Shown here: in pieces, positions 5,906-13,389 of the stretch
Layout: each line of letters starts with the position of its first letter
Position numbering within the stretch: position 1 is the first letter of the stretch
Assembly (NCBI GenBank): GCA_964484795.1
Contig: CAZAFN010000032.1
Span: 1-13,389 of the forward strand
Direction: 5' to 3'
Length of the DNA stretch: 13,389 nt
Origin: CAZAFN01 sp964484795
GTDB lineage: Bacteria > Pseudomonadota > Alphaproteobacteria > Methylaequorales > Methylaequoraceae
Made by a program: the position numbers and the translations under genes
The notes under the pieces: generated by a model
Seen by the model: the letters and a program-made list of their open reading frames with translations, nothing else
Database searches by the model: none
Told to the model about the DNA's origin: nothing

Positions 5906-7378
5906 TTATTTGTTCGTTAACTGATAATTAGGGGATTCTCTAGTAATTGAAACTCCATGAACATGGCTTTCGTTAAGACCAGCAGATGTTATTTTTACTA
6001 ACTTTGTGTTTTTTTTTAATTCTGATAAATTTTTATTTCCAGTATACCCCATTGATGCTTTCAATCCTCCAATGAGTTGATCAATTACCTTTTCTACTGG
6101 CCCACGGTAAGGAACTCTTCCTTCAACTCCTTCAGGAACAAACTTTTCATTATTGTCAATTTCATCTTGAAAATATCTATCAGCTGACCCTCTTCCCATC
6201 GCCGCCAAGGAACCCATTCCTCTATATGATTTATATGTTCTCCCGTTAGAAAGAAAAATCTCTCCTGGCGCCTCATCAGTTCCCGCAAACAAAGAACCAA
6301 TCATTACAAGATCTGCACCAAAGGCAATTGCTTTGGCAATATCTCCAGAAAATTTTATTCCTCCATCTGAAACTAAAGGTACGTTGTTTTTCTTGGCAAA
6401 TTTATATGTTTCCGATATGGCATGTAATTGAGGCACACCAACACCTGCAACAATTCTAGTAGTACAAATTGAACCTGGTCCAATTCCCACTTTTAGCGCA
6501 TCAGCTCCAGCCTTAATTAAATCTTTTGCTGCTTCTGATGTTGCTATATTTCCAACCATAACTGGTAATGATGGGTGTGATTCTTTTATTTTTCTTAATG
6601 TTTGAATCACATCTTTTGAATGACCATGAGCAGTATCAATTACTAACAAATCAACACCAGCTTTTTCAAGATATTTGGCTCTCTCCATACCTTGTCTATT
6701 GCCCACACCAATAGCTGCTGCAACAATTAACCTTCCCATTTTATCTTTTGATGCAAATGGATATTTTTCAGCTTTTTCTATATCTTTGACAGTTATCAGC
6801 CCAACACATTTATACTTTTTGTCTACAACTAGTAGTTTCTCTATTCTATGTTTGTGTAATAATTTCTGCGCAGCCACCATTGTAATGTTCTCAGAAACAG
6901 TAATTAAATTATCTTTAGTCATAAGAGAATTAATGGGTTGATCAAGGTTTTTTGCAAAACGTATGTCTCTATTTGTTAAAATTCCAACCAATTTTTGTGT
7001 TGATTTTTCGACAACCGGAATGCCTGATATATTGTTTTTTTCCTTTATCTTCAGAGCGTCTTTTAATGAATTTTCAGGATGAATTGTAACAGGGTTAACA
7101 ACCATTCCCGATTCAAACCGCTTAACTTTCATAACTTCATTGGCTTGTTCAATAAAATTAAGGTTTTTGTGTATGACACCTAAACCTCCCATTTGGGCCA
7201 TCCTAATAGCCAATGAAGATTCTGTGACAGTGTCCATTGCAGCTGAAATAAGTGGTATTCGAATTTTTATTTTACTTGTTATTCTCGTTGATACATCAGC
7301 ATCAGCTGGTTTTATTTCTGATCTTGAGGGAACTATTAAAACATCGTCAAAAGTGAGTGCTTCAGTTAAGTTTTTCAT
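5906..7378 (-). CDS. guaB: IMP dehydrogenase
   Basis: GuaB oxidises IMP to XMP with NAD+, the first committed step to GMP. The 490-residue protein aligns closely with E. coli IMPDH, and the catalytic cysteine even has the same number (Cys305 in GIGPGSICTTR). Two CBS domains occupy about residues 92-205. The catalytic loop is followed by SDGGIKFSGD (about 337-346) and GMGSLAAM (about 387-394). The mobile flap with the Arg401-Tyr402 dyad (SADRYFQ) and the EGRVPYRGPV segment follow. All expected catalytic features are present. The ATG at 7378 gives the canonical MKNLTEALTFDDVLIVP N-terminus. It has no clear Shine-Dalgarno and lies 43 bases after rlmE. Its stop touches the guaA start, so both GMP-branch enzymes are made together. 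Confidence 0.98.
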   Translation of the reverse strand: MKNLTEALTFDDVLIVPSRSEIKPADADVSTRITSKIKIRIPLISAAMDTVTESSLAIRMAQMGGLGVIHKNLNFIEQANEVMKVKRFESGMVVNPVTIHPENSLKDALKIKEKNNISGIPVVEKSTQKLVGILTNRDIRFAKNLDQPINSLMTKDNLITVSENITMVAAQKLLHKHRIEKLLVVDKKYKCVGLITVKDIEKAEKYPFASKDKMGRLIVAAAIGVGNRQGMERAKYLEKAGVDLLVIDTAHGHSKDVIQTLRKIKESHPSLPVMVGNIATSEAAKDLIKAGADALKVGIGPGSICTTRIVAGVGVPQLHAISETYKFAKKNNVPLVSDGGIKFSGDIAKAIAFGADLVMIGSLFAGTDEAPGEIFLSNGRTYKSYRGMGSLAAMGRGSADRYFQDEIDNNEKFVPEGVEGRVPYRGPVEKVIDQLIGGLKASMGYTGNKNLSELKKNTKLVKITSAGLNESHVHGVSITRESPNYQLTNK

Positions 7379-7421
7379 AGAATAATTTAATCCAATATGA
7401 AAAATTTTTAAACAATTAAAT

Positions 7422-8066
7422 TCATTTTTTTATTTTTTTGGCTACCAAATATGTTTCAATGGATTCGGGTCTTGAAGCTTTTGGTTTAAAATACTTGATC
7501 TCATAAAGTTCTTTTTTCATTTCATCAACCAATTGTCCTTGTGCACCACCTTGAAAAATTTTTGAGACTAAAAATCCATTAGCTTTTAAAATATTCTTTG
7601 AAAATTCCAAAACTTTTTCAACTAATGAAATGATTCTAAGGTGATCCACACTCTTGTTACCTGATGAATTAGGAGACATATCACTAAGAATCAAATCAAT
7701 TTTTTTGTTTCCAAAGAAACGATTCAATTCTCTTAAAGCAGTTTTATCAAAAATATCCATTTTAAGAAAAGATACACCATCAATTTTCTTTAAATCTAGC
7801 TTATCTAATCCAAGTATCATAGAGTCTTTTGGAGCATTCATCTGTGCAACTTGCAACCATCCACCAGGTGAACATCCTAAATCTAGAATTAATTTACTTT
7901 TTTTTAAAAATTGGAATTTTTCATCTATTTGCAATAATTTATATGAAGATCTAGATCTGAAACCTTCTTTTTTTGACTTTAAAAAATACTCATCATTTAA
8001 ATGCCTATCCAGCCATTTGAAACTATTGTTCTTTTTAGGTTTTTTTAAAAGTTTGATTTTTTTCAT
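7422..8066 (-). CDS. rlmE: 23S rRNA (uridine-2552-2'-O) methyltransferase RlmE/FtsJ
   Basis: RlmE methylates U2552 of 23S rRNA late in 50S assembly, using S-adenosylmethionine. The 214-residue protein shows the family motifs: RSRSSYKL near residue 40, the SAM-binding loop LDLGCSPGGWLQ (61-72), SDMSPN (128-133), KIFQG (169-173) and the C-terminal SIETYLVA. The catalytic tetrad of E. coli RlmE (Lys38, Asp124, Lys164, Glu199) corresponds to Lys43, Asp129, Lys169 and Glu204. The N-terminus is lysine-rich, as is common in this rRNA-binding family. Its ATG overlaps the ppx stop by four bases (ATGA), indicating translational coupling. A 43-base gap without obvious promoter or terminator separates it from guaB. 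Confidence 0.96.
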   Translation of the reverse strand: MKKIKLLKKPKKNNSFKWLDRHLNDEYFLKSKKEGFRSRSSYKLLQIDEKFQFLKKSKLILDLGCSPGGWLQVAQMNAPKDSMILGLDKLDLKKIDGVSFLKMDIFDKTALRELNRFFGNKKIDLILSDMSPNSSGNKSVDHLRIISLVEKVLEFSKNILKANGFLVSKIFQGGAQGQLVDEMKKELYEIKYFKPKASRPESIETYLVAKKIKK

Positions 8067-8977
8067 TTTAACGAAATTTCATTTATTAATGCATCTTTTA
8101 AACCCTTCTGGGTTGCAATGATTCTTTTAATTGGAACTTTATTTAAAAGCACATCTAAAATCTCAATTCCATTTGTTATAAGAGTATGTCTTCTTCCTAT
8201 GCATGGATTTTTTTTCTTTTGTGACACAGTTAATTTTCTCACATATTGAAGTGTTTTGATCAAATCATCTGAACTCATCTCAAAACCTTCTATTTTATTT
8301 AGATCAAAAGCATTGAGATTCTGGAAAATTGCACAAAGAGTTGTTACTGTGCTGCAAGAGCCAATTGCCAAAAATCCATCTTTATTTTCAGGTAAATTTT
8401 TTTTAAATTGAGAAAAATGTATGTTGAGTTTAGTATTTACGTTTTCTAATCCAAAAATTTCAATTTTTTCAGACAAATTGATTACTCCATATGAGATAGA
8501 TCTTGTAAGCATTTTTTGTGAATTTATATGAAATAAACTTAATTCCGTACTACCACCACCAATGTCAAAAATCAGTCCATCATTGTCAAATTTATTCATA
8601 TATGAACTGCAACTTTTGAGACTTAATCTAGCTTCCTCATTGGATGAAATTATTTCAACATTAATTCCTGTACCCTTATGGACAGTATCAATGAAAAACT
8701 CTGGGTTTATAACCTGCCTGCATGCCTCAGTGGCTATGCATCTGTATTTCTTTACATTATGCTCATGAAGTTTTTCAGAAAACAATTTTAAGCAACCTAA
8801 TGTTTTAGAGATATTTTTAGAAGTAAATTCATTATTAAACGTCAAATTTTTTATCAAATTATTTTCGAAAGATATAAAATCTAAAACTTTTACAACATCA
8901 TCTATCTTTTCAACTATAATAAGTCTACAGTTGTAACTTCCAATATCGATTGCACCAAACCTATTTTTTTTTTTCAA
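8063..8977 (-). CDS. ppx: Ppx/GppA family phosphatase (exopolyphosphatase / pppGpp phosphatase)
   Basis: This 304-residue protein is the short form of the family, consisting of the two actin-like ATPase-fold subdomains without the extra C-terminal domains of E. coli Ppx (about 510 residues). Motifs are AIDIGSYNCRL (residues 9-19), ATEACR (82-87), EEARLS with Glu114/Glu115, and DIGGGSTEL (138-146). Family members hydrolyse terminal phosphates of polyphosphate or pppGpp; which one cannot be decided from motifs. The start is TTG at 8977: an in-frame TAA lies eight codons upstream and no ATG lies between. The TTG is followed by a run of eleven A residues encoding the Lys-Lys-Lys-Asn N-terminus. 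It is first in the ppx-rlmE-guaB-guaA run, and its stop overlaps the rlmE start. Confidence 0.93.
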   Translation of the reverse strand: MKKKNRFGAIDIGSYNCRLIIVEKIDDVVKVLDFISFENNLIKNLTFNNEFTSKNISKTLGCLKLFSEKLHEHNVKKYRCIATEACRQVINPEFFIDTVHKGTGINVEIISSNEEARLSLKSCSSYMNKFDNDGLIFDIGGGSTELSLFHINSQKMLTRSISYGVINLSEKIEIFGLENVNTKLNIHFSQFKKNLPENKDGFLAIGSCSTVTTLCAIFQNLNAFDLNKIEGFEMSSDDLIKTLQYVRKLTVSQKKKNPCIGRRHTLITNGIEILDVLLNKVPIKRIIATQKGLKDALINEISLK

Positions 8978-9007
8978 TTGATTTAACTTTTAAATAATTA
9001 GACTTTC

Positions 9008-9035
9008 ATTTTATTAATAATTAAATATAAATCAA
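9008..9035 (-). promoter_or_regulatory. Candidate sigma70 promoter for the ppx-rlmE-guaB-guaA run
   Basis: On the minus strand, TTGATT (9035-9030) and TAAAAT (9013-9008) are spaced by 16 bases. These match the consensus at 4 of 6 and 5 of 6 positions. Transcription would start near 9001, giving a leader of about 23 bases before the TTG. The region is AT-rich, so chance matches are easy. No convincing counterpart was found for the opposite-facing adaptor gene in the same 91-base spacer. Confidence 0.4.
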
Positions 9036-9068
9036 TTTAAGGACCAGTTAATTTTACTAGAACCGTAT

Positions 9069-10115
9069 ATGAAAATTTATACACTGATATTGATTTTTTC
9101 ATTGGCAACAATCTTTTTTTTCTTAAAAGACAAAAATCTAGAAAAAAAAGAAACTAAAATTGAAAACTTAAAAACTGTGGAAGTTCAAAAGTTGGACAAG
9201 GAAAAATTCTCAAAGAAATTAAAACTCAGAGGTTTTACTGAAGCTTCTAGAATTGTAACATTAAAAGCACAGGTAGAAGGAAAGATAAGTAGCAAAAAAT
9301 TCACCAAAGGAAGTTATTACAAGGCAGGGACTCAGTTACTATTAATTGATCCAGAAGATAAGATAGCCAAGCTTAAGGAAATGGAAGCACTTCTTGAACA
9401 AAGAAAAAAGGAATACGAAGTTGCAGAAAATCTTTTTGAAAAAGGATATAGATCTGAGGTCAAACTTACTGAATCAAGAACAAATTTTGAAAATGCACTG
9501 GCACTTTTTGAAAAAAGCCAGGTTGAACTCAATAACACAAAAATAATAATGCCATTCGATAGTTCTGTGGAAGAGAGCTATATTGAGCTTGGTGATTATG
9601 TTAAGAAGGGCGACTCGTTGGCAAAAATAGTAGACTTAGACCCCATCTACATAAACCTTACTGCGACTGAAAAAGAAATACTTAATCTAGAATTATATCA
9701 AAATGCAGAAGTAATCATTGGAAAAAAAAGAATTCAAGGAAAAATAAATTACATTTCTAAAACTTCTGATCCTAAGACTAGAAATTTTAAAATCCAAGTT
9801 GAAATTTCAAATCCAAACAAAAAAATTCTAAGTGGATTGTCAAGTGAAATTGAAGTCGAACTAGAACCCATTGATGCTTTTTTCATTCCATCATCATTAA
9901 TTACACTTAATAATCAAGGGCAAATTGGCATAAAAATTATTGTTGAACAATTAGTAAAATTCGTACCAGTTAAAATTCTTAGTGATTTAGGTAATGGATA
10001 TTGGGTGAAAATAGATGAAAATCAAATGACTGATGGAATTTTAATAATAAGTCAAGGTCAAGAATATACAGTTGATGGGGAAAACGTAAATATAAATATC
10101 AAGAATTATGATTGA
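9069..10115 (+). CDS. RND efflux periplasmic adaptor (membrane fusion protein)
   Basis: This 348-residue protein links an RND pump to an outer-membrane channel. Residues about 4-19 form an uncleaved signal anchor (TLILIFSLATIFFFLK); no lipobox cysteine is present. The first half of the lipoyl domain (RIVTLKAQVEGKISS to GSYYKAGTQLLLIDPED, about 61-97) precedes a helical hairpin (about 98-155, with the typical EKGYRSEVKLTESR turn). The second lipoyl half follows (KIIMPFDSSVEESYIELGDYVKKGDSLAKI), then beta-barrel and membrane-proximal domains with DPKTRNFKIQVEI. This layout is complete for the AcrA/MexA family. The ATG at 9069 has no Shine-Dalgarno close by. The 3' end overlaps the transporter start by 8 bases, so both subunits are co-translated. 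Substrate cannot be inferred. Confidence 0.93.
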   Translation: MKIYTLILIFSLATIFFFLKDKNLEKKETKIENLKTVEVQKLDKEKFSKKLKLRGFTEASRIVTLKAQVEGKISSKKFTKGSYYKAGTQLLLIDPEDKIAKLKEMEALLEQRKKEYEVAENLFEKGYRSEVKLTESRTNFENALALFEKSQVELNNTKIIMPFDSSVEESYIELGDYVKKGDSLAKIVDLDPIYINLTATEKEILNLELYQNAEVIIGKKRIQGKINYISKTSDPKTRNFKIQVEISNPNKKILSGLSSEIEVELEPIDAFFIPSSLITLNNQGQIGIKIIVEQLVKFVPVKILSDLGNGYWVKIDENQMTDGILIISQGQEYTVDGENVNINIKNYD

Positions 10116-13100
10116 AAAATTACTAAAATCTAGAAAACTGATTTTAACTTTCTTGTTTTTTTCAGTTTTGTTTGGTTTTTACCAATATAATTCACTACCC
10201 AAAGAATCTGACCCTGACATTAGTCTTCCAGTAATATATGTTTCAATAGTCCACAAAGGAATTTCTCCATTAGATTCAGAGAGATTATTGGTTAAACCTT
10301 TAGAAAAAGAATTAAAGAACATTGAAGGACTTAAAAAACTAACCACCAACTCTTTTCAAGGAGGTGGAAATGTAATTTTGGAATTTGACGCAGGTTTTAA
10401 TTCTGAAAAAGCACTATCAGACACAAGAGTTAAGATTGATCTAATAAAAAGCAAACTACCAAGAGATACAGAAGAACCAACAGTTACAGAAGTAAACCTT
10501 TCAAGATTTCCAGTTTTAGCAATTGCAATCTCAGGAAAAGTAGAAGACAGGGTTTTAAACAAGTTTTCCAAAAAAATAAAAGAAAAAATTGAAAGTATTC
10601 CAGAAGTCCTAGAAGTTAAAACTCTTGGAGAAAATGAACGAGAAATTGAGGTGATAGTAAATCCTAAAGTTGTTGAAAATTATGGGCTTACAGATAAAGA
10701 TGTTTTACTTTCAATTTCAAAAAGCAATGTAATGATTCCAGCCGGAACATTAAGCAATGATGCTGGAAGTTTTAATGTCCAAATTCTTAGTTTAATTGAA
10801 AAAAGAACTGATCTATTAAACATTCCAATTAAATCAAACAATGAATCTGTAATTACCTTAGGGGATGTTGCAGATGTAAGAGATTCATTTAAAGACAAAA
10901 TAGGCTATGCCCGAAATAATGGTCAGAGTGCTGTGGTTTTAGAAGTGTCAAAAAGAACAGGTGAAAACATAATAGATACAATAAATAAAATAAAAAATGT
11001 TCTTGAAATAGAAAAAAATAATCTTCCACCTATACTCAAAATAGACGTCTTTCAAGATGAATCTGAAAAAATAAAATCACAAATCAGTGATCTAGAAAAT
11101 AATGTCATTTTGGCTACATTAATCGTTTTGTTGATTATATTTTTTTTTATGGGTTGGCGTTCTGCATTGTTAGTCAGCATTTCAATCCCTTGTTCATTCT
11201 TACTTTCAATGATAATTCTATCATTTTTTAATATTACTATTAATGTAGTTGTTCTTTTTGCGTTAATTCTTGCAGTTGGCATTTTAATTGATGGAGCAAT
11301 AATAGTAGTTGAATATGCTAATAGAAGATCTAATGAAGGAATTAAAAAAAAAGAAGTCTTCATATTATCCTCAAAAAAAATGTTGATTCCTGTTTTTGCT
11401 TCAACTTCTACAACATTAGCTGCTTTTTTTCCTTTAATTTTTTGGCCTGGAATAGCTGGTGAATTCATGTTTTTTCTACCAGTAACTTTGCTTGCAGTAT
11501 TAACTTCATCATTATTAATGGCATTAATTTTCATTCCAGTTATTGGTGGCATTTCTGGAAATGATAAAGCCAGTTCAGATTCCGAAGTTAAAAATCTAAA
11601 TCTACTAGAAAATGGGAACCTATCAGAAGTTAAAGGTCTGCAAGGCCATTACATTAAATTAATGAGATTATGTCTGGAAAGTCCAAAAAGACTACTTTCA
11701 CTTACAATAATCTTTCTAATCTTTATCCAAGTTATATATTTAAGATTTGGCAAAGGGTTTGAATTTTTTCCTCCTATTGAACCTGATTATGCTGAAGTAG
11801 TAATACATGCCAGAGGAAATTTTTCAGCTAGTGAAAAAGATACTATTGTCAAAGATGTTGAAAATAAAATTTTAAGAAATTTATATATCAAAAACATTTA
11901 CTCACGAAGTGGTTATGTTAAAGGTGCAAAAAAGAGTGAATCCGAAGATGTGATTGGTTCAATAAAAATTGAGCTAATTAATTGGAAATATAGACCTAAA
12001 GCCGCCAAAATAATTAATGATCTAAAAAGTGTTACAGACAAATTTGCTGGAATAAATGTAGAATTCATTGAAAAGAAAGATGGCCCTCCTAAGGATAGAG
12101 ATATAGAAATAGAAATAATGAACAATAATGATCATTTGTTGGTTAAAGAAACATCACAAATATTTCAACATCTTAAAAAACAATTATGGATTAAAAACAT
12201 TGACTCCAACTTAAATACCCCTGGTATCGAATGGGAATTAGTAATTGATAGAGTTCAGGCAGATAGACATGGCGTGGATTTAGAATCTATTGGCAATGCA
12301 ATACAAATGCTAACACATGGATTAAAAGTTACTGAGTATATGCCATTAGACAGCGATGAAGAAATTGATATTGTAGTGAAATATGCAAAAAAATACAGAA
12401 CTCTTGATGAATTAGATAATATACAGATTGAGGGAAAAAATGGCCCTGTTTCCCTAAGTTTGTTTGTAAAAAGAAAACCAAAGAATAAAACTGGAACAAT
12501 CACTAGAAACGATTCTATGCGATCAAAAAATGTCAGATTTGATTTAATCGATGGCGAAATTGCAAATAACAAGGTAATAGAAATCAGTAATTGGCTTAGT
12601 CAGAATAGTAAGAATTTTACCTCAAATATAATCTTCAGTGGTCAAGAAGAAGATCAAAAAGAAGCAAAATCATTTTTAATTAAAGCTTTTTTCATATCTA
12701 TTTTCTTAATTACATTAATACTAATTGCAACATTCGATAGTTTTTATTTTTGCCTAGTTATTTTGTCATCAATAATATTTTCTACAATCGGGGTTATGAT
12801 AGGATTGTTAGCTACTGGAAAACCTTTCGGCATAATAATGAGTGGAATCGGCGTCATAGCTCTAGCTGGAATCGTGGTGAATAATAATATAGTTTTACTT
12901 GATACCTATAAAGAACTAAGAAAAAAGGAACAAGATATTAAAGAAGCAATAATAAGAACAGGTGCACAAAGATTAAGGCCAGTTATGCTGACAACATTAA
13001 CAACATTTTTTGGGCTAATTCCCATGGCAATTGGCCTAAATATAAATTTTCTAAAATTTGAAACTAATTTTGGAAGTCCAAGTTCACAATGGTGGTTGCA

Positions 13101-13203
13101 ACTCTCAAATGCTATGGTTTTTGGTGTTATGTTTTCATTTATTTTAACTTTAATAATCACACCATGCTTAATATCAATTGGAGAAAAATCAAAGTTACCT
13201 TAA
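10108..13203 (+). CDS. RND-family efflux transporter, inner-membrane subunit (AcrB/HAE type)
   Basis: At 1031 residues this is full length for a hydrophobe/amphiphile RND proton antiporter. The first helix (about 12-28) leads to SLPKESDPDISLPVIYV, the usual start of the porter domain. Helices 2-6 begin near residue 333 and include FFFMGWRSALLVSISIP and GILIDGAIIVVE. A second porter half spans about 540-850 and the last helices end near 1020. Of the AcrB proton-relay residues, Asp407 matches Asp395 here, the position of Asp408 is Gly396 and that of Lys940 is Asn925 (GIVVNNNIVLL). Both substitutions occur elsewhere in the superfamily. The gene overlaps the adaptor gene by 8 bases. No TolC-type gene is in the window. 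Its stop codon interlocks with that of the convergent pssA gene. Confidence 0.95.
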   Translation: MIEKLLKSRKLILTFLFFSVLFGFYQYNSLPKESDPDISLPVIYVSIVHKGISPLDSERLLVKPLEKELKNIEGLKKLTTNSFQGGGNVILEFDAGFNSEKALSDTRVKIDLIKSKLPRDTEEPTVTEVNLSRFPVLAIAISGKVEDRVLNKFSKKIKEKIESIPEVLEVKTLGENEREIEVIVNPKVVENYGLTDKDVLLSISKSNVMIPAGTLSNDAGSFNVQILSLIEKRTDLLNIPIKSNNESVITLGDVADVRDSFKDKIGYARNNGQSAVVLEVSKRTGENIIDTINKIKNVLEIEKNNLPPILKIDVFQDESEKIKSQISDLENNVILATLIVLLIIFFFMGWRSALLVSISIPCSFLLSMIILSFFNITINVVVLFALILAVGILIDGAIIVVEYANRRSNEGIKKKEVFILSSKKMLIPVFASTSTTLAAFFPLIFWPGIAGEFMFFLPVTLLAVLTSSLLMALIFIPVIGGISGNDKASSDSEVKNLNLLENGNLSEVKGLQGHYIKLMRLCLESPKRLLSLTIIFLIFIQVIYLRFGKGFEFFPPIEPDYAEVVIHARGNFSASEKDTIVKDVENKILRNLYIKNIYSRSGYVKGAKKSESEDVIGSIKIELINWKYRPKAAKIINDLKSVTDKFAGINVEFIEKKDGPPKDRDIEIEIMNNNDHLLVKETSQIFQHLKKQLWIKNIDSNLNTPGIEWELVIDRVQADRHGVDLESIGNAIQMLTHGLKVTEYMPLDSDEEIDIVVKYAKKYRTLDELDNIQIEGKNGPVSLSLFVKRKPKNKTGTITRNDSMRSKNVRFDLIDGEIANNKVIEISNWLSQNSKNFTSNIIFSGQEEDQKEAKSFLIKAFFISIFLITLILIATFDSFYFCLVILSSIIFSTIGVMIGLLATGKPFGIIMSGIGVIALAGIVVNNNIVLLDTYKELRKKEQDIKEAIIRTGAQRLRPVMLTTLTTFFGLIPMAIGLNINFLKFETNFGSPSSQWWLQLSNAMVFGVMFSFILTLIITPCLISIGEKSKLP

Positions 13204-13388
13204 ATTTTTCTATACTCATAAATTGCAAAAGGAGTACTTAGATTGTAGACAACTGTAAAAGTTATAATAGCCAACCAAAAGTCACTCACCAGCAAATACA
13301 TAAAACTAGCAAATAAAATTATTAAAAAAGGTAGTAATTTTTTCTCAAATTTTATCCCTTTGAGAGAATATGTTGGAATATTAGAAAT
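13200..13388 (-). CDS. pssA: CDP-diacylglycerol-serine O-phosphatidyltransferase, C-terminal part
   Basis: The frame is open from the right edge to a TAA stop at 13200 and encodes the last 62 residues of a membrane protein. It starts ISNIPTYSLKGIKFEKKLLP, which matches the conserved (V/I)SxIPTxSxK segment after the catalytic region of alphaproteobacterial PssA. Two hydrophobic segments follow (about 20-34 and 37-50), ending STPFAIYEYRKI. PssA makes phosphatidylserine, the precursor of phosphatidylethanolamine, at the inner membrane. The CDP-alcohol phosphotransferase motif itself lies outside the window, so the call rests on the C-terminal pattern and membrane layout. The stop overlaps that of the convergent RND gene by 4 bases. 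Confidence 0.75.
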   Translation of the reverse strand: MSNIPTYSLKGIKFEKKLLPFLIILFASFMYLLVSDFWLAIITFTVVYNLSTPFAIYEYRKI

Positions 13389-13389
13389 C

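Noticed and set aside
7379..7421. Possible separate promoter for guaB in the gap after rlmE
   Set aside because: TTGTTT and TAAATT occur on the minus strand but about 20 bases apart, outside normal spacing.
7654..8121. 155-codon plus-strand open frame across rlmE
   Set aside because: It is antisense to the conserved catalytic core of rlmE and to the end of ppx, with no recognisable protein features.
9026..9031. TATAAA as a -10 box for the RND adaptor gene
   Set aside because: The sequence at the right distance upstream (CTTTCA) is a poor -35 match and the region is generally AT-rich, so the call is not supported.
11052..11552. 166-codon open frame on the minus strand inside the RND transporter gene
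   Set aside because: It lies fully antisense to conserved transporter helices, has no family features, and has the composition expected of the complement of membrane-helix codons.
1..13389. CRISPR arrays, insertion sequences, prophage genes, toxin-antitoxin pairs
   Set aside because: No regularly spaced repeats, terminal inverted repeats, transposase, integrase or phage protein motifs were seen on either strand.

Overview
The window is a compact, strongly AT-rich bacterial chromosome segment. Most genes abut or overlap, few have a recognisable Shine-Dalgarno sequence, and three start on TTG or GTG. The gene order ppx-rlmE-guaB-guaA and a PssA C-terminus of alphaproteobacterial type at the right edge point to a streamlined alphaproteobacterium, such as a marine Pelagibacter- or HIMB59-like lineage. 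That placement is an inference from gene order and composition, not from a marker-gene comparison.

Left part (1-2416). A PLP-dependent sugar aminotransferase of the RfbH/DegT type runs off the left edge on the minus strand. Divergent from it is a HAD hydrolase of the haloacid-dehalogenase-like branch. This ends tail-to-tail, with a 14-base overlap, against a minus-strand pair: yjbQ followed directly by a thioredoxin-fold protein with a CNHC motif.

Middle (2417-4354). A near-consensus sigma70 promoter and a strong ribosome binding site drive a plus-strand run. It consists of a 33-residue lysine-rich microprotein, a 45-residue zinc-ribbon-like protein, a 93-residue two-helix membrane protein and a Wzy/WaaL-type O-antigen ligase. 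The two smallest genes are easily missed by gene finders. The ligase, and the RfbH-like enzyme further left, suggest envelope polysaccharide synthesis. The spacer behind the ligase holds hairpins and a short second copy of the canonical guaA 3' end (Ile-Glu-Trp-Glu-stop). This resembles the attachment core used by guaA-targeting genomic islands.

Right part (4355-13389). On the minus strand, ppx, rlmE, guaB and guaA probably form one operon combining phosphate/alarmone metabolism, 23S rRNA methylation and the two IMP-to-GMP steps. Divergent from ppx are an RND periplasmic adaptor and its 1031-residue inner-membrane transporter, overlapping by 8 bases; no outer-membrane TolC partner is present. 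The transporter gene ends tail-to-tail against the C-terminus of pssA, with the stop codons interlocked in a TTAA.

No integrase, transposase, CRISPR array, tRNA or rRNA was seen. The least conventional parts are the microprotein/zinc-ribbon/membrane-protein/ligase run and the guaA tail-like scar.
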